From the NCBI RefSeq assembly GCF_024139115.2, contig NC_085140.1, positions 317,691,259 through 317,755,258 on the forward strand: DNA of 64,000 bases, given 5' to 3'. The notes beneath the pieces were generated by a model. That model was not told the DNA's origin, did not search any database, and saw nothing but the letters and a program-made list of their open reading frames with translations. This DNA comes from Armigeres subalbatus. Its lineage: Eukaryota > Arthropoda > Insecta > Diptera > Culicidae. Positions 1 through 11,500 of this stretch are shown here, piece after piece; position 1 is the stretch's first letter; the number at the start of each line of letters is the position of its first letter. The position numbers were made by a program, and so were the translations under genes.

Positions 1-18
1 ATAATAACGAAAATCCCT

Positions 19-408
19 GTGGCAGATCTCAAGACTACTGGGGATATGGGAAGTACGCCAATTTCTACAAATGAATGCCTGCCAGGACCTAGTGGGGTAG
101 AAAACATGAATAAAAATCACGTTCATGTTAATAAAACTCCTGAAGGTACTGTCATAAACAAGGTAGGATCGGACATTACTATCCCAAAATCTCCAGGATC
201 TAAGGAAACGTCGGGATTAAAACGAAATTCTAAAAGTCCGGCAGGCCATCGCGGTACACAAACCGCTACAAACATAAGTAAGAGCACTTTTCACAAAAAT
301 AAATACATTGCTAAATACATTAAAAGTTTGGGTAATCGCGGAACCAACACAGGGGAGCAGATAGCGACCCGCGAAAGCGATATTTCAGAGAAAAATGTCA
401 AGCAATAA
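19..408 (+). pseudogene. ORF1 (gag-like) C-terminal part of the non-LTR element
   Basis: An open frame of 129 codons rich in Lys, Asn, Ser and Thr with no recognisable zinc knuckle in the visible part. It is assigned to ORF1 only from its place directly before the endonuclease frame. Its stop overlaps the candidate ORF2 start (ATG at 395) by 14 nt in a different frame, an arrangement common in ORF1/ORF2 retroelements. It may continue upstream of the window. Function is inferred from position alone. Confidence 0.5.
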
Positions 409-3400
409 TTTAAACATAAATAAAGCAACTATTATTAACAAAAATAACCAAAATTCTAGCAGCAACAACAAAAATATCACGAATCACATCACTAACCAAA
501 ACAGTAGTACCAACAATCACATACAATTCATTCAAATAAACTTACATCATGCAAAGGAGCCACAGCTATTTTGCACAAAAGTTTACTGAAAATAATTTCA
601 ATGTTGCATTGATTCAAGAACCTTGGACCAATAAAGGTAGAGTATTAGGAATACCTACATCATCTTGTAAAATAATCTATGACGAAAATCAGATTGCCCC
701 CAGAGCAACTATTCTCGTTAGTAATCAAACTAAATTTCTGCCAATTACAGAATTTATTAAAAGAGATATTGTAGTGATTCAAATAGAAGTTCCTACCTCT
801 AGAGGAATTACAGAAATATATGTTGCGTCTGCTTACTTCCCGGGAGATATAGAAGAAATCCCTCCCCCTGATGTTGTGGATTTTGTTTCGTTTTGTAAAC
901 AAAATAACAAACCGTTTATCATAGGATGCGATGCGAATGCTCATCACACAGTGTGGAGCAGTACTGATACCAATAGCAGAGGTGAGTATCTTTTAGAATA
1001 TATTATTAACAACAATATAGATATTTGCAATAAAGGGTGTGAACCAACATTCATGAACACAATTAGAGAGGAAGTTTTGGACTTAACTCTCTGTAGTACA
1101 AACGTTTCTGAAAATATAAAAAATGGAATGTTTCAAATGAAGTATCATTGTCTGACCACAGACATATTTTGTTTCTGTATGAGGCAAACGATATAATCAC
1201 TGATATTTACCACAATCCTAGGAAAACTAACTGGGATCTCTATTACTCACATCTTGCAAATGGAAGTTCACTCCCAGAAGGCAATTTCAACACAGTTCAA
1301 GAACTTGAAAAAGCTTCTGAACAATTAACACAAATAATTCAACAGGCGTTTCATGCAAGCTGCCCGACCACTATGCGTTGCAGAAGCAGAGATGTATCCT
1401 GGTGGAATAATTACTTAGAAACTTTGAGGAAAAAAACCAGAAAATTGTTCAATAGATGTAAAAGAACTAAGATATGGGATCAATATAAAATTGCTCTAAC
1501 TGAATATAATAGAGAAATTAGAAAGTCGAAACGAATGGACTGGAGGCAAACATGCGAAAGCATTGAAAGTACTCCTGTAGTCCTTTCAAAAGATCATACA
1601 AATGGATTAGGTACTGTTAAAAAAGAAAACAACTGCCTTACTTCGAATGGAATGGAAACTTTGGAAGTAATGATGCAGACACATTTTCCTTGCTCAATTC
1701 TGCTCGACAATAACGATGGAACTGAAGACATCACAGGGGATGGAATTATCAGAGAAAATTCCCACGATAGCCCTGATGAAGAAAGCGTCTATACTAGTAT
1801 TACATCAACAAATAATGTAAAAAAATAGCGAATGATATATTTACCGACACCAAGGTAGAATGGGCAATACAATCTTTTAAACCATTTAAGTCTCCGGGTA
1901 AAGATGGTTTATTTCCCGCATTTTTACAAAAAAGCAATGGAATGTTATCTCCATGTCTTAATAACATGTTCAAGGCAAGTCTGATACTTGGATACATTCC
2001 AAAACCTTGGCGACAAGTACGTGTGGTTTTCATTCCGAAGGCTAATAAAAAAGATAAGACTTCACCCAAATCATTCAGACCTATATGTCTATCGTCCATA
2101 TTACTCAAAATTATGGAGAAACTTATAGATCATCATATAAAAGAATCTTATTTAGTGAAAAGTCCTTTGAATAATTTCCAGTTTGCCTATCAATCAGGAA
2201 AATCAACTGTGACAGCACTACATACGCTTATTTCAAAATAGAAAAAACTTTTGAAACAAAAGAAATTTTACTCGCTACATTTCTTGATATAGAAGGAGCA
2301 TTTGATAATGCATCTCATAAATCGATGACGAGAACAATGTTGAAACGAGGTTTTGACATATGTATCGTTAAATGGATTAAAGAGATGCTATCAAAACGTG
2401 TAATGTCATCAGAACTTGGTAGTTCATGCATATCTGTGAAAGCTGTAAACGGGTGTCCACAAGGAGGCGTCTTATCGCCTCTCCTCTGGTCATTAATAGT
2501 AGATGAACTATTAACAAATCTAGAATTACTAGGATTCGAAGTAATAGGGTTTGCTGATGACATTGTCATAATAGTTAGAGGAAGGTATGATAGTATCCTT
2601 TCAAATAGAATGCAACAGGCTTTAAATTTTACAACTAATTGGTGCAAATCTGAAGGATTAAACATAAATCCATTGAAAACACACGTAATTCCATTTACAA
2701 GGAAGAGAAACTTCAAAATATCTGGTCTTCAAATGGACGGAACTTTGTTAGTACTTTCATCTGAAGTCAAATATTTGGGAATCATCTTGGGCTGCAAATT
2801 TCAATGGTATTCTCATCTAAAACAAGTCCTAGACCTAGACAAAGCAACAAGTGCTCTATGGATTAGTGCAAGGTTTATGGTAATAAATGGGGCCTTAGAC
2901 CTAATATGATCTTTTGGATATATACGGCCATTATTAGACCCAGAATTACATATGCTTCGTTGCTATGGTGGCCAAAAACTAAAGAAAAGTGTGCGATGAA
3001 GAAGCTAGATAAACTACAAAGACTGGCAACTATATCCACAACTGGCGCGCTACGCAGTACACCTACAAACGCTGTAGATGCAATGCTCAACCTTCTCCCA
3101 TTACATCAATACGTTCAGTTAGAGGCCGAGAAAGCAGCGCTACGACTTCAACGAACGACTTCTTTTTACGATGATAATGCAAAAGGGCATTTACGGATTT
3201 TGAAAGAAATATCGATAACTCCATTAGTTACAGTCAATAATAACTGGATGGAAACAAAATTTAACTTCAATCGACTATTTAATGTGGAAGCCCCAGACCG
3301 CACTATATGGAGCGCAGGAGGACCACAAATTCGCTCAGGATCAATTAATTTCTATACCGACGGATCAAAACAAAACGATCTTGTAGGAGCTGGTGTGACA

Positions 3401-4176
3401 GGTCCTGGTATAAATATATCCGTTTCAATGGGAAAATGGCCAACCGTTTTCCAGGCTGAGGTACAAGCAATTTTGGAATGCACTACCGTCTGTTTAACAA
3501 GAAACTATAAGCATGCTAATATATGTATTTTTTCAGACAGTCAAGCAGCATTAACTGCTCTGGCATCGTTCACGTGTACCTCAAAATTGGTATGGGAGTG
3601 CGTAAGTTTACTACAACAGTTGTCTAGTAGAAATACAGTTAATCTGTACTGGGTGCCTGGACACTGTGGAATAGATGGAAATGAGAATGCAGATGAGTTG
3701 GCCAGGTCAGGATCATCTCAACAATTTCTAGGACCAGAGCCATTTTGTGGAGTCTCCTCAAGCTCTATCAAAATGGAACTCAGGAACTGGGAAAAATGAT
3801 GATAAATAGGAACTGGAATAATTCCACAATAGCCCGTCAAACTAAAAGATTCTTAACGCCAAATGCGTTAAACACACAAAAGCTTCTCGCTTTGTCAAAA
3901 AAAGATCTGTGTACTTATACAGGTTTAATAACAGGACATTGCTCGGCGAAATATCATTTAAAACTAATGAAGAAGGTCGAAGATGATGTTTGTCGTTTTT
4001 GTAATGAGGACTGTGAGACCTCTGATCATTTATTATGCAGTTGTGCTGCACTTATCAACAGAAGAATCAAGTTCTTTGATAAGGGTATCTTACAGCCATC
4101 TGAAATATGGTCTTTATCGCCATGTAAGGTGGTGCGGTTCATACGTCACATCTTTCCATGCTGGGATAATACCTAA
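395..4176 (+). pseudogene. ORF2 polyprotein remnant: endonuclease, reverse transcriptase, RNase H
   Basis: Endonuclease signatures include QEPW (about 618-630) and GCDANAHHTVWSS (about 925-965). The RT finger reads SPGKDG near 1890, then IPKANKKDKT near 2035 and FRPICLSSILLK near 2080. The catalytic box FADD lies near 2550 after GCPQGGVLSPLLW (about 2450-2485). The thumb continues through YLGIILG near 2775. RNase H follows with FYTDGSK (about 3352), FSDSQAAL (about 3530) and WVPGHCGIDGNENADELA (about 3648-3702). The tail has a C-x2-C...H-x4-C pattern near 3990-4040. All domains are recognisable but lie in different frames, so no intact protein can be made. Confidence 0.85.
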
Positions 4177-4404
4177 AATCATGTGTTGAAAGTCACTTCT
4201 TATAGTACTTATCACCTTGAACAGGTAAATATTAAACGGTTGGTATATCACAATAGATCTAAAAAATGGTCGCAGTGATAATCACCCAACAGAAAGAAAA
4301 AAAAACGTTTTGTTATGGTTATATATCAATTATACCGTCATTGGAAATTACAGTGGGTCGAATGGGGGTGAGAACGGGCCACTGTTTCATCAACTTAGAA
4401 TGTC

Positions 4405-4713
4405 TTCTTCTTCTTCTTCTTCTTCTTCTTCTTTGGCCTTACATTCCCCTGGGACATTGCCGCCTCACAGCTTAGTGTTCATTTAGCACTTCCACAGTTA
4501 TTAACTGGAAGGTTTCTAAGCCAAGTTACCATTTCTGCATTCGTATATCATGAGGCTAACACGATGATACTTTTATGCCCAAGGAAGTCGAGACAATTTG
4601 CAAGAAAATTGTCTAGAAAATTGTCTAGACCGGCACCGGGCATCGAACTCAGCCACCCTTAGCATGGTCTTGCTTTGTAGCCGCGCATCTTACCGCACGG
4701 CTAAAAAGGGCCC
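4405..4713 (-). mobile_element. Feilai-type tRNA-derived SINE, full length
   Basis: Read on the minus strand this begins with a tRNA-like head (A box and B box; the B box is GAGTTCGATGCC near 4640), has a conserved body, and ends in (GAA)n, seen as (TTC)n at 4405-4433. This layout matches published descriptions of the Aedes Feilai SINE. It is flanked by an 11-bp direct repeat CTTAGAATGTC at 4394-4404 and 4714-4724, a perfect target-site duplication, so insertion is recent. Confidence 0.85.
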
Positions 4714-4724
4714 CTTAGAATGTC

Positions 4725-5199
4725 ACTATAATGAAATTAATGTATCTGAAGACAAGAATACTGAAATACAGACGTAACACTTCTCATTTCAACATCGTTC
4801 ATTTGTTCGGCTGATGATGCTACGCGATTGTGCCAAGAGAGGCGCTAGCGCTAGTGTACATGCTGCTGAATGTTTTCTGTATTGATGACGATATGATGAT
4901 GATTCATGTAGAAGTATGCGTTAGAAACAAATGTCAAATGGAAATCAATCATAGTCGACTGTATTTCTCACGATTCTGATAATGGATGGCAGCAGTATTT
5001 TCTGTAAAACCAATAATGTTCCAAACAATGGCCGGATGAGAAGCTAAAATTTCTTGATCCCAAATCCTAAGCTCCGCCCATCCTTAAACATTGTAAACTA
5101 GCCTCGAGTCACCACGAGTACATTGGCTTCTACGCCTCTCTTTCTAACTTCATAATATTCAGAAAAAATATTTTAAGCTCTTTTTAGTGGAATGTATTC
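4725..5199. other. Non-coding stretch, nothing recognised
   Basis: Between the SINE and the Penelope-type hairpin I see no gene, tRNA, TIR pair or coding-like frame. It lies in an intron of the zinc transporter if the gene's first exons are upstream of the window. Confidence 0.4.
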
Positions 5200-5268
5200 A
5201 ACCGTCTAAGACAGTTCGAAATAGTTGGTGGAATTAAATGGAGAATACTTAACTCGTCTTAGACGGTT
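5200..5268 (+). repeat. Short inverted-repeat fragment sharing the Penelope-like element 3' tail
   Basis: AACCGTCTAAGAC at 5200-5212 is the reverse complement of GTCTTAGACGGTT at 5256-5268. The interval GGTGGAATTAAATGG...CTTAGACGGTT closely matches 35053-35095, the 3' end of the Penelope-like element further along. This looks like a stub of the same family, 216 bp upstream of the first visible zinc-transporter exon. Confidence 0.6.
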
Positions 5269-5483
5269 TCATAATATTGATTATAGGTATCACAAAGAAC
5301 CATGGCTCCGTAAAGTGTTATACACGCATGAGCCTACCAAATAAACGAAATTGGAAAAAAAAAATACAAACGATTTATATGATGAGTTACGCCAATTTGT
5401 CTATAGTAGTATCAATTATACAAAATAAAAACTATTTTTACTCTTTTACTAACGAATAAACTGTGATTTGTTTTTTTTTTTAG

Positions 5484-5594
5484 CTATCGCATCCAAATTG
5501 TTTATTCAACCCTAGTCCTAAGAACGATGAACCATACGGAAAGACTGAGAAACGTAAACTGCTTTGGGCGATTGCCTTCACGCTAGTTTTCATG
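5484..5594 (+). CDS. Zinc transporter exon a (N-terminal cytosolic segment and start of TM1)
   Basis: A T-run plus TAG acceptor (5471-5483) precedes the exon and a GTAAGT donor follows at 5595. It encodes 37 residues in phase 0, beginning LSHPNC, with KTEKRKLLWAIAFTLVFM at the end. The basic stretch before a hydrophobic helix is what precedes TM1 in ZnT proteins, and it joins without frame change to VAEFVGGYLSGSLAI in the next exon. It stands alone, 21.5 kb from the next exon. Confidence 0.88.
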
Positions 5595-8500
5595 GTAAGT
5601 AATGTATTTTAATTTCTAATCTTTAAAAAGTGCTAAATTCTTGCATTGCGATGTTCTATCTGAACCCAAACTTAATCTTGAAAACGACTGAAAACTGATT
5701 CACTACCGCCCCTTAACGAATATCAGTCACATATCGGATGATGCTCTTTCGGTTTCCCCTCAACATATGAAAAGCGACCGAATGAGAGTCATCCAGTAAC
5801 CGAATGAGTTAACACTATAAATACGAATGAATTATCGATCGATTGTCGTCCGATTCTGTTATGAAAATAAAACGAAGAGAATATTAATTTCAGATGAAAA
5901 ACGAGTGAAATACAAACTAGTAAAATATCGGCGGAAATGGTAGACATAAAAAAGAGAACATGCGTGTGTGTAACAAATTTATTTATTATTATTATTCAAA
6001 AATGGAAATGGATTGTTCAACAGCGGAGAAAATTTGCGGTCCCAATTTATGTTTCCGAACATACACGTGGCCTGATCCGCGGGAGCGCTAGTTTCGCTCT
6101 GCCTTTTTTGCATGTTACCGCAGTACTCTTTTCCGACCTCCTGGGTAACTAACTTTCCGGCAACTAATTCTGCGGCCGGATTCCGATTAGCCGGTCGTGG
6201 CGGCATCCCGATTCGGTTGCGGTGATTTTTGAAATTCATGTTTAATAATGTGGCCATTTCATGGGAAACTGTCCCTCAACTTTCGCTCTGAATGCCGATG
6301 CTTGTTCTTGCCTATTTGTTGAACTGTTCCGTGGCTGTATGATGAATTAAGTCAATAAGTAAATTGCAATTTGATAATAAACTATTATTATTAAATTACT
6401 TACCAGCTCAACCTTTTCAAACTACGCTCTATACTTCCGCGCCGACACAAGCGAAAATTCCAAAAATCTGAAGCACTGTACGAGACGAGACATAATAGCG
6501 ATCAGCGAAAATATTTGAACGCTATACCGGGCCCGGGCGTCACTAACAGAAACCAACAGAGTATCATCCCAAAAATGAGTGATAATCGTCATAGGGCATG
6601 TCCAAAACACTTTTCATTCGCTTTCGTGATGACAATCAGATGGCGTGTGAAAATATAGAAAACGAATGATGAAGCATGTTGAACACAACTTATTATCATC
6701 AACAAATGGAATGATTGTTAGATGATCGATGGACGATAGATCATATACTTGATTTCGTCATATGATTTAGGAAGGATGCATTTTGAATACATAGGGTATG
6801 ACAAATCCTACGTTAGGAGCATGATGTTTGGGCTCAGTGTACATTTAGTATTCCTATATTTGCAAATCCCAGAATGAAACACCTACACTAGAGTGATTCA
6901 AATTTTGACTTTTTTGCCCCCCGATGCTTAAACGATTACATTTGCCATTTTAATAACCCTCCTAAATTTTTAGCAATTTTGGATGTAATTTGACTGTGCA
7001 CACGTCATTTGAAGTTTGTATAGAAATTACTGTGAAAACTGACCCTTATGTGGAAGATCGCTCCGTGAGGTGTCCCATGAACTATTCAAATATAATCAAC
7101 ACATTGCCTACACAGAATAGTTCTCAAACTAAGAGGCATTTGTTGGTGCGAAGCTATTTCTCGTTTGGAGGCAAAGTTATGAAGAAAACAAAAATGCTCA
7201 TTATTGATATTGATTATTCTTTTACGTGTTAAATTGAATTTCCCACGATTCAGTATTTCCTTAATAACTTTTCTTGCGAGCATCAAATCGTTTCGCAATA
7301 AAGACGGCCTGTTTCCTTATAAAATTTCTTATGTTGTCGATGTACTCATATGTTTTTAGAGCTTAAAGGAAAGCGTTGGGGAACGGTTTTCCATGAAAGT
7401 TACTGTTTTCATAGCAATTTTCATACAAACTTCAAACCGCGCGTGCTCACTCAATTTACATCCAAATTAGCTAAAAATGTTGGTGGGTTAATAAAAAGGT
7501 AAATGCAATCGTTTAAGCATCGGGGGGGCAAACAAGTCAAAATTTGAATCACTCTAATCTACACTCTTAGGTTTTTTGTACCAGGATCTCAGCAATTTGT
7601 TCAACTTTTGCCGAGATTCGCACAGCCGAGCCCCTGCAATAATTCGCCGAAAATCAGCTAACAAACGTTCATTTTCGCCGGGAAATCAGTTTTTATTTTG
7701 CTGGGCACGCCTCTTCCTCTTATTGGCATTACATCCCCCACTGGGACATTGCCACCTCACTGCTTAATGTTACCATTTTTGCATTCGTATATCATGAGGC
7801 TAACACGATGATACTTTATGCCCAGGAAAGTCGAGACAGTTTTCAAACCAAACCCAGCCACCCTCAGCGTGGTCTTGCTTTATAGCCGCGCATCTTACCG
7901 CTAGGCTAAGGAGGGCCCCACGCGGCTGGCCTTTTGGCTCCAAAACTTTGAAATTGTAGTTTTATTTTGTAACATTTTTCTAATTTAATTTTTAGTCATT
8001 TGCTTATTGAAGGAGGCATTGTTCTGGTTTAAAACATGTTTCTACAAATTTGATAATCTATCTACATATTTACAACATTAAAATATACCTAATATGGAGC
8101 AAAAGATAGGTTCGTCGGAGGATAAGCAGCGGACCTAAGGTGCCTGCCAGAGTAAACGCGACGTGCGATGCGACAGCCTGTTGATAATGATTGTTATTCT
8201 TTTACGTGAGTCGCGTCGCGTCGCATCGCTCGTCGCGTTTACTCTGGCTTCACCCTAAGCCGGGCCCTTTTTGCTCACGAAAGCGTTAGTGAAGCTTTAT
8301 AATTCCTTCCAGATGATGGATCTCAGAGGTTTTTGTTATGAAAGAGGTGTTGAAAATCATTCACAGGAACTTGTTCTGGACGCGTTGATGTTTGAATTGG
8401 TAGGTTTTCGCGCGCGCTGCTTTCTCACACTGTCACACAGTGGCAGAAAACCGTTTTTTTTCATTTTTCGTGAAGCTCGTTTTTTTAAATAATTTTACAC

Positions 8501-11500
8501 ATAGGGGGAATGATGGCTTTGGCAGGTTTTGTTCTATTATTGTCAGGGGGGTTTTTATGACCGATTATGCTCAAATTTGGCCTGAACATTCTTTGCATAT
8601 CATATTTGGTCAACAAAAACCCCCCTGACAATAATAGAACAAAACCTGCCAAAGTCGTCTTTTCCCCTATATAGTGAACGTTCGCTATTTTTTTGTTGGG
8701 ACGCTTTTTAGTTGGGGGTTTGCTAATTGGGGCAAAACCAAATTAAAAAGCAGTTAACGTTTGTTTCCGTGTTTGGCGGGATCGATACATTTTTGTGCGT
8801 GAAATTTTCCTTTGTTCAATGCAAAAAAAGTGGAAATTGACTTTTCCATTGTTAGAATAAAGCCGCTGTTTCAGATCTTAAGGCATGTGCTTCCGGAAGT
8901 CCTTGAGTAGCATATCATATGTCGGATAGCAATTTAACCTCAAAATGAATTCAGGGATCCAAAATTACTCTTTGGTGAAGAATTCGAGCAACATATTAGG
9001 TTTTATCCGGCATTTGTATGGGGACCCGCCACTGTGCGTCAACAGGAAGAATGCTCTACTTGTAGACAGCAAACTTATTTTTCAGGTACAATGACGACCA
9101 ACCAGCGATCAGCGGGAGCGTAGTAGTTGCCAAGCTAGCACATGGTAGTGTACTGACTGGAATTTGGGACTCTCACCCACTAAACCCTCCTTGGGCTCTA
9201 ACCCTAATTTCCCCCCGGGACAGCTTTCCAGCATTACTCCTCCAGAAGTAATGCTGGAAAGCTGTCCCGGGGGGAAGGCTGTACTTAATGTACTCATATT
9301 CACACAGGCACTCACACCATTTGAGACTTATTTGGATGCTCAATTCTAACACTCAACAACCATGCCTCGAGGAGTCAATAGCGGTTACTGACTGGGCCAA
9401 CAGATACTACGCTAAGACATTCCTACCTCAGCACGTGTAGTCTATGCACAAACTTCAGTCATGCCACGGGGTGACCATAGCGAGCGGTTACCCGCTACGA
9501 CACTCCTTTCCTCAGCACAGGCCGATCGCTCACTCTTCTGCCGAAGCAGACCACGCGCTACCCTACCGAAGTAGGGGCACTCCTAACGCACCATGAATTC
9601 AACCTACTACCACCTTGTCGCCGAAGCAGCTTCTCCAAATATCACTCACCCCATGTGAGTCATAACAATCCACTGGCATGCCTCGAGGTGTCAATAGCGG
9701 TATGTAGGGGCCAACCAACGATACTACGCTGCGACACTCCTGCTTCAGCATGCGCAGACATAGTGGTGATGCACTATGATGACCCTCCTGCCGTAATACA
9801 AGCAGATCACTCGCTATCTGCTAAAACAATACACGCACTACCCTACCGAAGTAGGGACACTAAACTTCTGTACGCTTTGAGCGGCACACGGTCGCTTTGA
9901 TAGGGCCTGCTTGCGGTCACATGTAGCTTTTTGAAGAGGTTTAACAGAGCCCACTGCCAGACCCCACCACGTCCTAGGCAGGCCCCCTAACAAGCAGAGG
10001 CCGGCCGTGGGGAGGGATCGTAAAGCCCTTGAACATAGTCCCTGCAACCAGTGTTGGTAAAATCACTCATAAATCTCAATCAACGAGCGCTCCCGTACGA
10101 ACGAATTCGTCTGCGATTTTAAAGGAATGCATCACGCTTGAATTTTTCATGCTAAAACGCATCATTTCACTCATTTGCCAAAAAATCATTTTGGTTTAAA
10201 AACGCATTTGAAATTAATTTGGGGGCAATTTATTGCTTATACATAAAAGAGTGTTTAATATTTTATGCGACAAACGTCAATTCACTGTTTTTAACGAAGA
10301 AGAACAAAAGAAAACCTACAATGATTCAAATGGATGATTCAACTCATCCATGAGTTTTTAGGTGTTGAGTTGGGTGCGTTTCAACTCACGCTTGATTTGA
10401 ATCATCCATGAGTTTTGAGATTTTGAGTTTTTACCAACACTGCCTGCAACGCCTGTTGCCTGCAGATAAGCTTACTGTCTGAGGTCAAGCCAAGGTAGCC
10501 AGCCTCATTGATTCATTCTACTATCGTTTAAGGGATTTTGAGTGGAAGAAGATGATGAGCAGGGTCTTCGCTTCGCCGCATTAATACAGATTTTCTAGCT
10601 AGTTATTTACTCTGTAAGAACACCCTTGAGGGCCGAGCCTCATTGGAGTTTTGTCACTAGCGCTCTATCCACTCTACATTTGTAGACGAGAGATGTGTCA
10701 TCTGAGAAAAGAGCCATAATTCTTTTCTTTCTGGTTGGTTAACTGCAGAAGCCCGACGTTACTGGTCTGAAGTGATGTTATACGTATCGGAAAGTGCTCC
10801 GCTTATTGAGGTAGGTAGGTAGCTGGGAAAATTGCATTGTTGTAGTTCGTACATCAGGCCATCATGTCAAATATTGTTGAATGTCTGGCGTAGATTGAAA
10901 AAAAACCGCGCAATGGGTAATGTTTTCAATATAACCGCGAGTAGACATAGGACTTGTATAAACGTAACGTATTTACATTTAACTTCTATCTTTTGGATCT
11001 ATGGATTTTGATTATAGGTATTGATATTGGAAACGACAACTTCCATGCTGTGTAGAATTATTAGCAATTTGTTCATTCAAAAACTTCTAGAAATAAAACT
11101 AATAATGAAATACATAATTAGAATTGCTTTGTTTCTAACTATTAAGCCCTTATTGATTTTGATTCCAAACTCCGAGTCAAGTTTAATAATCTAATTTCTC
11201 AAAAATGAAAAACAAAGAATAAGATAAAGTTTATTTTAATATTCTTCTGGAAATTATTTTTTGCGGACTTTTTCGAAACATTTACATGTCATAGAGCGAA
11301 ATTTCCTAATCTAAAATGAATATTAACACTATTGCTGATTGTGCATCTTTAATTGCTAATGCCTACTACAAATAAATGAAAGTAATTATTTTAATCAAAT
11401 TTTTATTTTCACCAGTGTAGTTGTAGGAATCAGAACCATGTTTAAATGTACCAAGCACAACTTAACATATGGTCAGTCATATGACATAACTCGTACCCGG

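Larger units (their letters stand above)
1..4300 (+). mobile_element. Non-LTR retrotransposon with EN, RT and RNase H (I/LOA-type), degenerate
   Basis: The sequence reads in order: the end of an ORF1, an AP-like endonuclease, a reverse transcriptase with FADD, an RNase H with a TDGS motif, and a Cys/His-rich tail. This order is typical of RNase H-bearing I-superfamily non-LTR elements (I, LOA, Loner types); the exact clade was not resolved. Frameshifts and stops break ORF2 near 565, 1190, 1828, 2240, 2900 and 3790, so the copy is dead. An A-rich stretch near 4290-4302 may mark the 3' end. The 5' end is outside the window. Confidence 0.85.

Noticed and set aside
9361..9840. A CRISPR-like or piRNA-cluster-like array
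   Set aside because: Repeats are long (about 317 bp), diverged and only two to three in number, and the end matches a dispersed repeat elsewhere.
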